Notes: generated by a model from the letters alone, not told the origin. Shown: positions 23,175 through 33,360, counted from the stretch's first letter. The stretch is DNA of 33,444 nt from Spirochaetales bacterium (GCA_016934415.1 JAFGSW010000037.1:1-33444); one strand, 5' to 3'. A program made the numbers and translations.

Positions 23175-23761
23175 TCCGGGTCGCGATCGCCTGCCGGGGA
23201 ATCGAGCAACCTTCCTGGACGGCCGCCTGCGGGCGGTTTTGCCGCACGGTCCTCTCCCGGCTGGGGAAAACCGGCTGGGAGGTCTCCCTCCTCCTCTGCG
23301 ACGACGAGACCATCAGGGAGCTCAACGCCCGCTTCCGCAAGATCGACCGGCCGACCGACGTGCTCTCATTTTCCCAGACCGAAGGCGACGCCGCCCCCTC
23401 ATCAGGCGACGCCGTTACCGCCGGTGACGTGGTAATCTCACTCGACCGGCTGGCCGCCAATGCCCGCCGGTTCGGCGTGACCGAGGACGAGGAGCTCAAG
23501 CGGCTGTTGGTCCACGGGTTCCTGCACCTTTCAGGCCGCGATCACACGGGCGACGGCCCGGAGGCGCCCATGCTCGCCGAGCAGGAAGCCCTCCTGGAAG
23601 AGCTCCGCGACGAACGGATTCTCACGCAAAGCCCGGTTTCCGGCCGAAAACGGCCGGCACAAGGACCGAAACGGAGCCCGGGCCGGTCGGCCGCGAAAAC
23701 ACGGGCCCGAAACAGCCGTCACACTCACCGTAAACACCGGCCTCAAAAGAGACGAAAATAG
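23171..23761 (+). CDS. ybeY: Endoribonuclease YbeY with basic C-terminal tail
   Basis: 196 residues. The UPF0054 zinc motif HGFLHLSGRDH (115-125) gives ligands His115, His119 and His125. Upstream elements DETIRELNARFRKIDRPTDVLSF and AGDVVISLD are typical. YbeY acts in 16S rRNA 3' maturation and ribosome quality control. ATG at 23171 overlaps the pgpH stop (ATGA); the frame is open earlier, but that part lies inside pgpH. The first 152 residues are a normal-length YbeY. Residues 153-196 form an extra tail rich in Arg, Lys and His (ending RKHRPQKRRK) with no hydrophobic core, likely disordered and nucleic-acid-binding. Confidence 0.9.
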   Translation: MIRVAIACRGIEQPSWTAACGRFCRTVLSRLGKTGWEVSLLLCDDETIRELNARFRKIDRPTDVLSFSQTEGDAAPSSGDAVTAGDVVISLDRLAANARRFGVTEDEELKRLLVHGFLHLSGRDHTGDGPEAPMLAEQEALLEELRDERILTQSPVSGRKRPAQGPKRSPGRSAAKTRARNSRHTHRKHRPQKRRK

Positions 23762-23876
23762 AATAACGACAGGCAGATTAATCCGGGTTTTTTGTGTACA
23801 ATTATCCGGGAACGATGCCGGTGAAACGCCACCGGGCGGCCGGCGCGCATAAAACGCCCGATCGGGGGGGGAACGG

Positions 23877-25898
23877 ATGATATATAAAATGATGCGCATA
23901 TCATTATATATTTTTGCGGGTGCCGTCGCGCTCCTGACATTGATCGCCGCCCCCGGACTCTTTTCCCAACCGGCCTCCCCCGCCTCCCCGGCCATCGGCT
24001 TGTACGAGCAGGGGAAAACGGCCCAAGGGGACGAAAACTATTTCCAGGCGGTCGAAAAATACAAGGCCGCTCTCGCCCTCAATCCCCATTACCTGGACCC
24101 CATCAAGGGGTTGGCCGAGTGCTTCTTCTTCCTCGACGAGTATCCCGAATCCCTCCGCTGGGTGGAGGCGGGTAAACGATACGACCGGAACGACGTCTCC
24201 CTGCTCACCCTGGAGGGACGCATCCGGATCGTCACAGGCGATCTCGACCGGGCCAAAGAGCTCTTCCTTTCGGTCTTGAGCCGGCAGCCAAACAATGTGG
24301 AGGCCATGACCGGGATCGCCCTCCTCGACATCGCGGCCGGCCGCACCCGCTTCGCGGCCAAACAGCTCGAGGACGCGCTGGTCATGAATCCGCAGCACCG
24401 GGTCACCCTGCTCTCGCTCGCCCTCATCTACGAAAGCCTGGGAGACACGGCGAGTGAAAACAAATACCTGGAGCTCGCGCTTGCCAACCACCCCAATTAC
24501 TTCCTGGTGCACTACCTCGCCGGCCGCGGCTACTTCCTCCAGGGCGACTGGCCCGAAAGCGAAGCCCGCCTGAAGACCGCCCTCGCCCTCAAGGGCGACT
24601 TCCAGCCCGCCCGTCTCCTGCTCGGCAACCTTGAAGTTGTCCTGAACCGGCCCGACCAGGCCGTCACGATCCTCCGTCCCCTTCTCTCCCAAAATCCCGA
24701 GAACGCCCTGGCGCGCTTCATCCTGGGCGTCGCCTACTGGAAAAAGAGCGACCTGGCGAACGCGATCGCGAGCTTCGAGGGGGCCATCGCCCTCTCCCCG
24801 GACGACGAGTTCAGCCGCCTCGCGCTGGAACAGCTCGCGATCGACGACCTCCCGCAGGGCGACCGCAAACGAGTCGCCCTCGCCCACACCCGCTATGAAC
24901 AGGGCCGGCTGTATGAGGGCAAGAACATGCTCGATCACGCGCTCCTCGAGTACCGCCGCGCCATCAAGATCGACCCGGCTTCAAAGGAGGCGCGGCTGGC
25001 GTTCGCCAACATCTTCCGGCGCCGGGGATTTCCCATGAAATACCTGAACGAGCTCCAGATCCTGAAAGGTCTGGGTCTGGCCGACCGGCGCATCAACGAC
25101 GACATCGCCTATTACAAGACGAAAAGCATCGGCCGCGTGTCCCAAAAATGGGGCATCGACCAGCACGACCTCGACGAGCGCAGCCTCTCCATCCGGGTGT
25201 TCTCCCTCTCGCCGCACAACTCCCTCATTCATCCGGCTTCGGCCGGGATCGTAGCCCGGTTCTTTCACGACATCATCGACGGGTACGGGAAGCTCCGCGT
25301 CCGGGACGGGCAGCCGTCGGTCGGGAGCTTCGAAGAGGCTTTCCGCGAAGCGCGCGCCGCCAAGGACGATTTCTTCGTGCTCCTCACGTTCGACGAAGGC
25401 GATCGCACCTTCGACGCCCGCTGCCGCCTGTACCTGGCCAAGACCGGCACGCTCATGGCCGACCTGTCCGCCGGGCGCACGGGCAACGACCGGGTCCGCG
25501 ACGCCCTGCTCAAGGTGGGTTCGACCCTCAACGACCTGCTCCCCATCCGCGGCGCGCTCATCAAGAAGCAATTCGACCGCGGCGTCGTCGACCTGGGCGG
25601 TTTTCAGGGGATCAAGGAGAAGGACAAGCTCGTCATCGTCAAGACCGGCAGGGTGACGCTCGAGAGCGGCACGCTCGGCTACCGGTACTCCGACAACGAC
25701 GTCGTCGGCACGCTCACCGTCGACGGGCTCGACGAGGCCGTGTCCGAGGGGACCCTGGAGAAGAAAAGCTTCTACGATTACATCTCGACCGGCGACGACG
25801 TGCTGTTCTTGCCGCAGGGCGAGGCCATAGCGGCGAGCGCCGAGCCGGCCGCAGCTCCAGCGACCGAACTGCTCCGCGAGCTTCTCAATCTGAAATAA
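23877..25898 (+). CDS. Exported TPR-repeat protein, unknown function
   Basis: 673 residues. An N-terminal hydrophobic signal (about 6-30) is followed by about eight tetratricopeptide-type helical pairs (40-390), such as YFQAVEKYKAALALNPHYLDPI and ALLEYRRAIKIDPASKEA. The C-terminal 280 residues contain a mixed alpha/beta domain (about 420-530, with DDFFVLLTFDEGDRTFDARCRLY) and a beta-rich end. They were not assigned to a family. TPR domains scaffold protein complexes, so an envelope assembly role is plausible. The ATG at 23877 has a GGGGGGAACGG stretch before it; ATGs at 23889 and 23892 are alternatives. It follows ybeY after 115 bases, and its last 14 bases overlap the convergent pgl gene. 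Confidence 0.72.
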   Translation: MIYKMMRISLYIFAGAVALLTLIAAPGLFSQPASPASPAIGLYEQGKTAQGDENYFQAVEKYKAALALNPHYLDPIKGLAECFFFLDEYPESLRWVEAGKRYDRNDVSLLTLEGRIRIVTGDLDRAKELFLSVLSRQPNNVEAMTGIALLDIAAGRTRFAAKQLEDALVMNPQHRVTLLSLALIYESLGDTASENKYLELALANHPNYFLVHYLAGRGYFLQGDWPESEARLKTALALKGDFQPARLLLGNLEVVLNRPDQAVTILRPLLSQNPENALARFILGVAYWKKSDLANAIASFEGAIALSPDDEFSRLALEQLAIDDLPQGDRKRVALAHTRYEQGRLYEGKNMLDHALLEYRRAIKIDPASKEARLAFANIFRRRGFPMKYLNELQILKGLGLADRRINDDIAYYKTKSIGRVSQKWGIDQHDLDERSLSIRVFSLSPHNSLIHPASAGIVARFFHDIIDGYGKLRVRDGQPSVGSFEEAFREARAAKDDFFVLLTFDEGDRTFDARCRLYLAKTGTLMADLSAGRTGNDRVRDALLKVGSTLNDLLPIRGALIKKQFDRGVVDLGGFQGIKEKDKLVIVKTGRVTLESGTLGYRYSDNDVVGTLTVDGLDEAVSEGTLEKKSFYDYISTGDDVLFLPQGEAIAASAEPAAAPATELLRELLNLK

Positions 25899-26610
25899 CA
25901 AGAAAAATCGCCACGCCGTCGCCCTCCCCCGCCGCCCAGGACGCGGGCAGTGACCGGTCCCGGCGCGAGAGCCCGGCGATCGCCTTCTCCTTGCCTTCCC
26001 CACCGACTAAAAACACCGTTTCCCCGCTTGTGCGCAGGAAGGCCGCCGACAGGCTTAACCGCCACAGGTTATTAGACGGCACGAACACCGCGAAGGCGCC
26101 CTGGGGCAGGTCGGCGGCCACCGGCCGCCGGCGACCGGCGACGACGACCTCGGCGCCGGGGAAGAGCGAGGCGGTGTGGCCGTCCGCCCCCAGTCCGAGG
26201 AGAGCGATGTCCGGCGCCAGAGCCGGTCGCAGGAAATACTCATCGATTTTTTTCGAATAATGCGCGGCGCTTTCCCCGGGCGTGACCGGAAGCGCATCCC
26301 AAAAGTGCAGGTTCTCCTCCGGCGGCTTGAACTCACGGAAAAGACTTTCCCGTATCATGGTCTCATTGCGTTCGGGCGAACCGCACTCGGCGACGCGTTC
26401 GTCTCCGAGGAAAAAATAAAGCGAGCCGGGATCGACGCGCCCGGTGAGGAGCGCCCCCAGCGCGAGGTAGACCGGCCGCGGGCTTTCACCCCCGGCGAGA
26501 ATCACGGCGCACGAGCCCTTCCGCTTCAAGACGCTCTCGATGCTCGAAAAGATCCGCCATGCGGCCTCCCCGGCCGAAACACGGTTGACGGGTATCGGTC
26601 CCCCGCTCAA
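25885..26610 (-). CDS. pgl: 6-phosphogluconolactonase
   Basis: 241 residues. It hydrolyses 6-phosphogluconolactone to 6-phosphogluconate, step two of the oxidative pentose-phosphate pathway. Motifs: VILAGGESPRPVY for the phosphosugar, FFLGDERV, and the signature LLGLGADGHTASLFPG. The frame runs upstream to 26730, but that part lies inside opcA. A TTG start at 26610 overlaps the opcA stop (TTGA) and gives a normal family length, so it was chosen. It is the third gene of zwf-opcA-pgl. The 3' end overlaps the TPR gene by 14 bases. Confidence 0.85.
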   Translation of the reverse strand: MSGGPIPVNRVSAGEAAWRIFSSIESVLKRKGSCAVILAGGESPRPVYLALGALLTGRVDPGSLYFFLGDERVAECGSPERNETMIRESLFREFKPPEENLHFWDALPVTPGESAAHYSKKIDEYFLRPALAPDIALLGLGADGHTASLFPGAEVVVAGRRRPVAADLPQGAFAVFVPSNNLWRLSLSAAFLRTSGETVFLVGGEGKEKAIAGLSRRDRSLPASWAAGEGDGVAIFLVISD

Positions 26611-27634
26611 TCCGCCGCAGCCTCTCCCGCGAACCTGGCTGCCGCGGCGAGCATCTCGTTGAAGGCCGGATCGGGAGTGAGGTGGTCGATCTCCGCGAGA
26701 AGGCAGTCCTCGCCGCAGGCGACGTTCCACGCCTCGCCCCGTCCAAAGCCGATCGGTTTTTCCCCCGCGGCGAAAAACTCAATCGAGAACCGCGCTTCAC
26801 CTTGCGGCAATTTCACGTCGATAGCCCGCCCGTCCGGACCCTTGTACACGAGTCCCTCCTTCGAACTGCGCCAACGCGACCAGCCGAGTCGGGACGCGAG
26901 CCACAGGACGAGGAGCGCGGCCGAGAGGGCGGGCAGGCCGGAAAACGCCACCCGCTCGAGCCGGGCGAGGAGCGGCCGCGCGGGTTCGGGATCGAAGAGC
27001 CGCGCGATCCTCGCGCGAAGCGGGGTGAGGGCCCGCCAGGCGAGATCGGAGATGACCGGCGGTGCGGGTCCCGCTTTCGGGCCGAAGCGCCGCGCCAGCC
27101 GGGCGAGCGTCCCGAACACGAGCCGCGGAGCGTCGCGGGGGGCGGAACGGCCGATCTCGGTTTCGAGATCGATGACGAACTTGTCGAACTCGAAATCCGA
27201 GCGCTCGAGAAAACCCTCCAGGCCGGCCGCCTCGCCAGGCCACAGGAGTACCGCGGGTAGATCGCGGATCACGAGCGGCGACCAAACCCCCGCCTCCAGC
27301 CCGCGGCCGTCGGGACCATTATAAAAGACGATCTCCTGAAAGCACACTTCGTCGCCGGAGGGGTGCGGCAGGCAGCGCGTGGACACGTCCACGGTCGTGG
27401 GCGAAGAATGGCCGGTCTCGATACGGATGATGCGGAGCGGCCGCCGGCCGAACAGGTAGTCGAGCCGGGCGGCGACAGCGGCCTGCCGTTCGCTTGGGTG
27501 AACGACGACGAGCGTGAGCAGGCTCGAGCGCCTGAGCGCCGCGGTAGTCGGCGCCGCGCCTTCGGGCGGCCGGCCCGTCACCGCAAGACTCTCGTCTATC
27601 CTGCGCTCGATGGCGGCCGGGTCGAAAGATGCGC

Positions 27635-27638
<4 letters not shown>
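26607..27638 (-). CDS. opcA: Glucose-6-phosphate dehydrogenase assembly protein OpcA
   Basis: 343 residues. OpcA is a non-catalytic partner that promotes assembly or redox activation of G6PDH in cyanobacteria and actinobacteria. Visible family features: an N-terminal RSSLLTLVVVHP-like strand, the RIETGHSSPTTVDVSTRC region, LVIRDLPAVLLWPG in the middle, and the conserved WLASRLGW motif near the end of the central third. The start is GTG at 27638, overlapping the zwf stop as GTGA with GGAGG upstream; the open frame further upstream lies inside zwf. Its stop overlaps the pgl TTG start. The position between zwf and pgl strongly supports the call. Confidence 0.85.
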
Positions 27639-29149
<1,511 letters not shown>

Positions 29150-29154
29150 GGCAC

Positions 29155-29184
29155 AAATTACGGTGAGGCCGGGGCTTGCGTCAA
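29155..29184 (-). promoter_or_regulatory. Candidate promoter of zwf-opcA-pgl
   Basis: On the minus strand: TTGACG (29184-29179), an 18-base spacer, TAATTT (29160-29155). The ATG at 29149 is only 5 bases further on, so transcription would begin at or next to the start codon. Confidence 0.45.
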
Positions 29185-29220
29185 GGCTTTCCTCGACAAA
29201 GAGGACACGAAGAACACGGC

Positions 29221-29249
29221 TTGATTTCTTTCCGCATCTCTCCTAAATT
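29221..29249 (+). promoter_or_regulatory. Candidate promoter of the coiled-coil gene
   Basis: TTGATT (29221-29226), a 17-base spacer, TAAATT (29244-29249). The leader of about 55 bases would contain the 29260-29295 hairpin. Confidence 0.4.
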
Positions 29250-29259
29250 GAATATGCCG

Positions 29260-29295
29260 TGTTTTTCCATCGCCTCGAAAGGCGACGGAAAAACA
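29260..29295 (+). repeat. 16-bp near-perfect hairpin before the coiled-coil gene
   Basis: TGTTTTTCCATCGCCT (29260-29275) pairs with AGGCGACGGAAAAACA (29280-29295) with one mismatch and a CGAA loop. It ends 3 bases before the GGAGGAGG ribosome binding site at 29299-29306. Confidence 0.75.
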
Positions 29296-29311
29296 GGCGG
29301 AGGAGGCGCCG

Positions 29312-29821
29312 ATGTCGGACAATGAATCCAATAACGACGACTTTTTTTCCCGCATGCAAGCCGCCAATGAAGGCAAACGCGACACCGACCTGGGGGGCAT
29401 GGACAAGGCGACGGCCACCGAGTACGTCCTCGCCTTCATCACCACGCTGAAGGAGACCGAGCGCGCGCGGCTCGAGGCGGAACAGGAAAAAGCGCTCTGG
29501 GAAGGCCGAGTCGGGCTGGCCCGGGCCAAAAACGAGGAACTGCTCGCCACCCAGGCGCAGATGAAGGTGAACGAGATCGATTCCAAGCTGGCGACGCTCA
29601 AGGCCGAGGAAGCGGAGCTGCGGCGCAAGGTCAATTTCATGAAGGACGAGCTGCAAAGGCTCAAATCAAAACCCGAGCTTTCACTCGACCCGGAAGCCCT
29701 CCTCGCCGAGCTCGAAATGGTCGCCGGCCAGCCGGACACAACTGCAAAAAAAATCAAGGACACGGAAGCCGATTTGGAGCTCGAGAAACTCAAGAAAAAA
29801 ATGCAGGGCGAGGGGACATGA
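29312..29821 (+). CDS. Cytoplasmic coiled-coil protein, unknown function
   Basis: 169 residues, strongly charged, no signal or membrane segment. After an acidic, polar N-terminus (MSDNESNNDDFFSRM), residues 45-130 show heptad patterns of Leu/Ala with Glu/Lys/Arg (for example LKAEEAELRRKVNFMKDELQ), so a long coiled coil is predicted. A short helical tail follows. No family was recognised. A strong GGAGGAGG ribosome binding site lies 5 bases before the ATG. It is divergent from zwf and followed by the P460 gene after 78 bases, with a separate promoter between them, so a functional link to either is not indicated. Confidence 0.72.
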   Translation: MSDNESNNDDFFSRMQAANEGKRDTDLGGMDKATATEYVLAFITTLKETERARLEAEQEKALWEGRVGLARAKNEELLATQAQMKVNEIDSKLATLKAEEAELRRKVNFMKDELQRLKSKPELSLDPEALLAELEMVAGQPDTTAKKIKDTEADLELEKLKKKMQGEGT

Positions 29822-29859
29822 GAGCCGGGCCCACCGGATTCCAGAGCGGAACGAAATCC

Positions 29860-29888
29860 TTGACGTGATCATGGCGCACGTCTACAAT
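29860..29888 (+). promoter_or_regulatory. Promoter of the P460-cyclase operon
   Basis: TTGACG (29860-29865), a 17-base spacer, TACAAT (29883-29888). The start codon at 29900 is 11 bases downstream, giving a leader of about 5 bases. A GAGGG at 29894-29898 is too close to the ATG to work as a Shine-Dalgarno. Confidence 0.55.
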
Positions 29889-29899
29889 CAATCGAGGGT

Positions 29900-30421
29900 A
29901 TGAAGCACCTGAGTCCGTTTTTATTGTTCCTTCTCCTCCTCCTCCCCGCCTGCCAAAAGACGGAAAAAATCCTCCCCCCTCTCACCGCCTCGGAGATAAC
30001 CGGCACGCGGCTATGGCGGCGTATCACGGTGGAAGCGCCCTACGAGGACTACCAGGAATGGCCCGGATTCGAGGGAATGCAGATCGGCCAATCGCCCCAC
30101 GGCCGGTATCATGAAATCTACGTAAATTCGGCACTCAGAAACGCTTTGCCGATTAAGAATAAGATCGCGCCCAACGGCGCCATTCTTGTTAAAGAGAATT
30201 ACGACGCCGACAAGAGCAACGTAGGTTACACTGTGATGGCCAAGGTCAAGGGCTACAATCCCGACGTCGGCGACTGGTTCTGGGCCGCGTATGAGCCGAG
30301 CGGGAAGATCAAACTGGAAGGCAAACCGGAATTTTGCATCAATTGCCACGCCGGGAAAAAACCGAACGATTATGTCATCGTGCGTTCGCTCGATAAACCC
30401 CTGGCGGGTGAAAAGCGATGA
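29900..30421 (+). CDS. Cytochrome P460-family c-type haem lipoprotein
   Basis: 173 residues. The signal peptide ends in the lipobox LLPAC (Cys18), so the mature protein is a lipid-anchored extracytoplasmic domain. It carries the cytochrome P460 / cytochrome c'-beta pattern: HGRYHEIYVN, PNGAILVKENYD, GYTVMAKVKGYNPDVGDWFWAAYEPSGK, and a single c-type haem site CINCH (Cys146, Cys149, His150) near the C-terminus. Relatives oxidise hydroxylamine or bind NO and CO; which applies here depends on the haem-lysine cross-link and cannot be told by eye. The stop overlaps the cyclase start (ATGA), so the two are translationally coupled. A tiny 10-codon frame at 29871-29903 also ends in ATGA overlap with this start. 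Confidence 0.85.
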   Translation: MKHLSPFLLFLLLLLPACQKTEKILPPLTASEITGTRLWRRITVEAPYEDYQEWPGFEGMQIGQSPHGRYHEIYVNSALRNALPIKNKIAPNGAILVKENYDADKSNVGYTVMAKVKGYNPDVGDWFWAAYEPSGKIKLEGKPEFCINCHAGKKPNDYVIVRSLDKPLAGEKR

Positions 30422-31854
30422 AAATCAATTCCATCCGGGTTAAAATCGTCTCCCTGATCATCTTCGTCCTCCTTTTAATCGTTACGGCTTCCCTCTCCTT
30501 TTCCTTGTACATTCAACGCGACAATCTCATATCAGCAACTCAGCGGACCCTTTTCACGAATACCGAGATACTGAACCGCACCATCCGCAACATCATGGTC
30601 AGCGGTGAGGCCCCGATTGCGGTGAATACCATGAAGAGTCTCGCTGAAATCGAGGAGTTCCAGGAAATCCGAATCTATCGCGTGGACGGCAGCAATGCCT
30701 TCAACGATTACGCCACGCTCAACTTCGTCAACAATTACCAGAAAAAAATCGTCTTCCCGAAGACACCGCGCCTGGAACGAAACATCTTCGACAACCCGAA
30801 TTTCCAAAAAGTCCTTGAAACCAGCTCGCCTCTCGAATTCAGCGACTTGGAAAAGAATCAAAGGATCGAATACTTTTATCCGATCCTCAACAATGACGTC
30901 CGGTGTAGGGCTTGTCATGGTGATCCGTCCACAGGCGAGGCCGACTATATCCGCGGTGTCGCGCACTTCACTATTCCAGTGGACAGAACACTCAATCAAA
31001 TTAACAAAGCAACGCTCATCCTCACCCTGGTGTTCGCGGGCATCGGAATCCTCTTCACCATCCTTCTCGTCTTCTTTATGCGCAGGCTCATCATCTCGCC
31101 CCTCAACCGGATCGGCGGTGCGGTCACGGCCCTGGGCAACGGCGACCTGGACGCCCGCGTGCAGATCAAGAACCGCGACGAGCTCGGCGACCTGGCGGCC
31201 AAAATCAACGACATGATCAAGGGCCTCAAGGAACGCTTTCACCTCTCCAAATACGTCTCCCGCTCCACGGAAAACCTGATCGTGAGCGGCGGCGGACGCG
31301 CCGAGGACGGGGTGACGCAAAAAAGGATCGTCGTGCTCTTCTCCGACGTCCGCGGCTTCACGAGTTTCACGGAGTCCCGGCCCCCGGAAACGGTCATCAA
31401 CGTGCTCAACGAGATCCTGCAGGCCCAGACCGAGATCGTGGAAAAATGCGGAGGCGACATAGATAAATTCGTGGGCGACGAGCTCATGGCCGTCTTCACC
31501 GACGAGTACACGGCTGTCCGCTGCGCCGTGGACCTGGTCAAGGCCGTCTACGCCATCAACAAGAAACAAGGCAACGGGCTCTACATAGGCGTGGGGATCA
31601 ACGCGGGCGAGGTGATCGCCGGCAACATCGGCAGCACAAACCGGCTGGAATACGCCGTCATCGGCGACCCGATCAACCTCGCCTCCCGGCTTTGCAGCCT
31701 GGCCAGAAAAAACATGATCCTCATTTCCGAAGCGATCAATGAAAAAGTGAAGGACCGCGTCGAGACCAGCCTCATCGCGAACCAGAAGATCAAGGGCAAG
31801 GCCGAGGCGGTCAACTTTTACGCGGTCAAGGCGATAAAAGTCGTCTCGCCTTGA
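30418..31854 (+). CDS. Adenylate cyclase with DUF3365-like haem-c sensor and HAMP
   Basis: 478 residues. Two membrane helices (about 10-31 and 199-221) bracket an extracytoplasmic domain of about 165 residues with CRACH (Cys163, Cys166, His167), a c-type haem site. The preceding EYFYPILNNDVRC context fits the DUF3365 (Tll0287-like) sensor family. A HAMP linker (about 219-272) leads to a class III cyclase domain (about 300-475). Asp310 and Asp354 bind metals; Lys350 and the GDPINLASRL motif select adenine, so cAMP is expected. The start overlaps the P460 stop. Haem-c binding needs a cytochrome c maturation system, not visible here. Likely stimuli are redox state or a gas such as NO. Confidence 0.9.
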   Translation: MKINSIRVKIVSLIIFVLLLIVTASLSFSLYIQRDNLISATQRTLFTNTEILNRTIRNIMVSGEAPIAVNTMKSLAEIEEFQEIRIYRVDGSNAFNDYATLNFVNNYQKKIVFPKTPRLERNIFDNPNFQKVLETSSPLEFSDLEKNQRIEYFYPILNNDVRCRACHGDPSTGEADYIRGVAHFTIPVDRTLNQINKATLILTLVFAGIGILFTILLVFFMRRLIISPLNRIGGAVTALGNGDLDARVQIKNRDELGDLAAKINDMIKGLKERFHLSKYVSRSTENLIVSGGGRAEDGVTQKRIVVLFSDVRGFTSFTESRPPETVINVLNEILQAQTEIVEKCGGDIDKFVGDELMAVFTDEYTAVRCAVDLVKAVYAINKKQGNGLYIGVGINAGEVIAGNIGSTNRLEYAVIGDPINLASRLCSLARKNMILISEAINEKVKDRVETSLIANQKIKGKAEAVNFYAVKAIKVVSP

Positions 31855-31879
31855 TCTTCCGGCCGTTTCCGGATTATTT
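31851..31879 (+). promoter_or_regulatory. Weak candidate promoter of mnmE
   Basis: TTGATC (31851-31856), a 17-base spacer, TTATTT (31874-31879), 14 bases before the ATG. The -35 overlaps the stop of the cyclase gene. There is no Shine-Dalgarno. Confidence 0.3.
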
Positions 31880-31893
31880 TTAAAACTACACCG

Positions 31894-33258
31894 ATGAACG
31901 AACCGCCCTTCTCCCTCCATGATCCCATCGCCGCGCTCGCCACTCCCTGGGGGAAAAGCGCCGTCGCCGTGATCCGCATATCGGGCGAGGGGTGCATCGG
32001 CCTCGCGGACCGGCTTTTCATCGGGACGAAACCGCTCCGCGACCGGCCCGGCCACACCCTCGCCCACGGCTTCCTCGCCGATCCCGCAAGCGGCGAGAGG
32101 GTGGATGAGGTGCTCGCCGCCGTATTCCGCGCGCCGCATTCCTACACCGGCGAGGACTCGGTCGAGCTCAGCCTGCACGGCGGCCTGCCCACCATCGCGG
32201 CCGCGCTCGATCTCTTGCGCAGGAACGGCTTCCGGGACGCGGCGCCGGGCGAGTTTTCCCTGCGCGCCTTCCGCAACGGCACGATGGACCTCTCCGCGGC
32301 GGAAGCGGTGAACGAAATCGTCAATGCGCGATCGGACCGGGCGCGCGCCCTCGCTTTCTCGCGCCTGTCAGGCGCCCTTCACGACCGGATCGACGCCCTC
32401 AAGCGCGGCTTGGTGGAGGTGCTCGCGGGAATCGAGGCGATGATCGACTACCCGGACGAAATCTACGAGCACGCCTCGCCCTCCCGCGCAATCCTCGCCG
32501 ACACCCGCGCCGCCGTCGACGCCCTGCTCGCCACCTACGGGGCCGGCCGGCTGTTCCAGGAGGGCGCAAGCGTGGCCGTGGCCGGCCGCGCCAACTCGGG
32601 CAAATCGACCCTCTTCAACCTTCTCCTCAAGGAGGACCGGTCGATCGTCTCGGAGACGCCCGGCACCACCCGCGACTTCATCGAGGGCGCGGTTACGGTG
32701 GCCGGCATCCCCATCCGTCTCTTCGACACGGCGGGCTTGAGGCCGACGCGCGACGAGCTCGAGGGCGAGGGCATCAGACGGACACAAATAGTTCTCGATC
32801 GGTCCGACCTCGTCGTTTACCTCGTCGACGCGGTCATCGGACTGACCAAGGACGATGAATCGGTCCTTGCCTCGATTGAGGGGCGGACCCCCGTCGTCCG
32901 GCTCTGGAACAAGACCGATATCGCGCCCGCGGCCGCGCCGGAAGGCTTCATCCCGTTCAGCGCCAGGACCGAAGCCGGGTTCCCCAACCTCGAAGCCGCG
33001 ATCCGCCGCGCCCTTCTCGGCAGCTTCCAAGGCGAGGGAGGGGCGGCGGTCATCGACTCGCTCCGCCAGAAGGAGGCGCTCGAGCGCGCACGGGAGGCGC
33101 TCGCCCTGACGGACGCGGGCCTGGAGCGACACACCTCCTATGACTTAGTGGCCGCCGACCTCCGCGAAGCGATCGACGCGCTCGGCTCGATCACGGGTGA
33201 GGTGACGAGCGCCGAGATCCTGGAGGCGGTTTTCTCCAAGTTCTGCGTGGGGAAATAA
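31894..33258 (+). CDS. mnmE: tRNA uridine-5-carboxymethylaminomethyl modification GTPase MnmE
   Basis: 454 residues, the standard length. An N-terminal folate-binding TrmE domain (1-120, with IAALATPWGKSAVAVIRISG), a helical domain, and an inserted GTPase domain with G1 GRANSGKST (231-239), G2 GTTRDF, G3 DTAGL and G4 NKTD. It ends in the essential FCVGK with catalytic Cys451. With MnmG it installs cmnm5 or nm5 groups on wobble U34 of several tRNAs. The first codons of mnmG follow at 33420, as expected. No unusual features other than the missing Shine-Dalgarno. Confidence 0.95.
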   Translation: MNEPPFSLHDPIAALATPWGKSAVAVIRISGEGCIGLADRLFIGTKPLRDRPGHTLAHGFLADPASGERVDEVLAAVFRAPHSYTGEDSVELSLHGGLPTIAAALDLLRRNGFRDAAPGEFSLRAFRNGTMDLSAAEAVNEIVNARSDRARALAFSRLSGALHDRIDALKRGLVEVLAGIEAMIDYPDEIYEHASPSRAILADTRAAVDALLATYGAGRLFQEGASVAVAGRANSGKSTLFNLLLKEDRSIVSETPGTTRDFIEGAVTVAGIPIRLFDTAGLRPTRDELEGEGIRRTQIVLDRSDLVVYLVDAVIGLTKDDESVLASIEGRTPVVRLWNKTDIAPAAAPEGFIPFSARTEAGFPNLEAAIRRALLGSFQGEGGAAVIDSLRQKEALERAREALALTDAGLERHTSYDLVAADLREAIDALGSITGEVTSAEILEAVFSKFCVGK

Positions 33259-33360
33259 AATAGATTTTAGTGCGGTTGTACTCGGCTCCCGCCAAGCACG
33301 ACTCGTGTTCTTTTCAAATAGTAACATTTGATTTAAAGTAAACCCCAAATGAATTGTTGC

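Noticed and set aside
23640..23657. Hairpin CCGGCCG-AAAA-CGGCCGG as a terminator inside ybeY
   Set aside because: No T-tract follows and the reading frame continues; treated as a by-product of GC-rich coding sequence.
26611..26730. Upstream extension of pgl
   Set aside because: Lies entirely inside opcA, gives an Arg/Gly-rich sequence unlike the family, and a TTG start overlapping the opcA stop is available.
30532..32178. 548-codon minus-strand frame
   Set aside because: It runs antisense across two well-supported genes (cyclase and mnmE) and their intergenic gap; its composition is that of a complementary-strand shadow.
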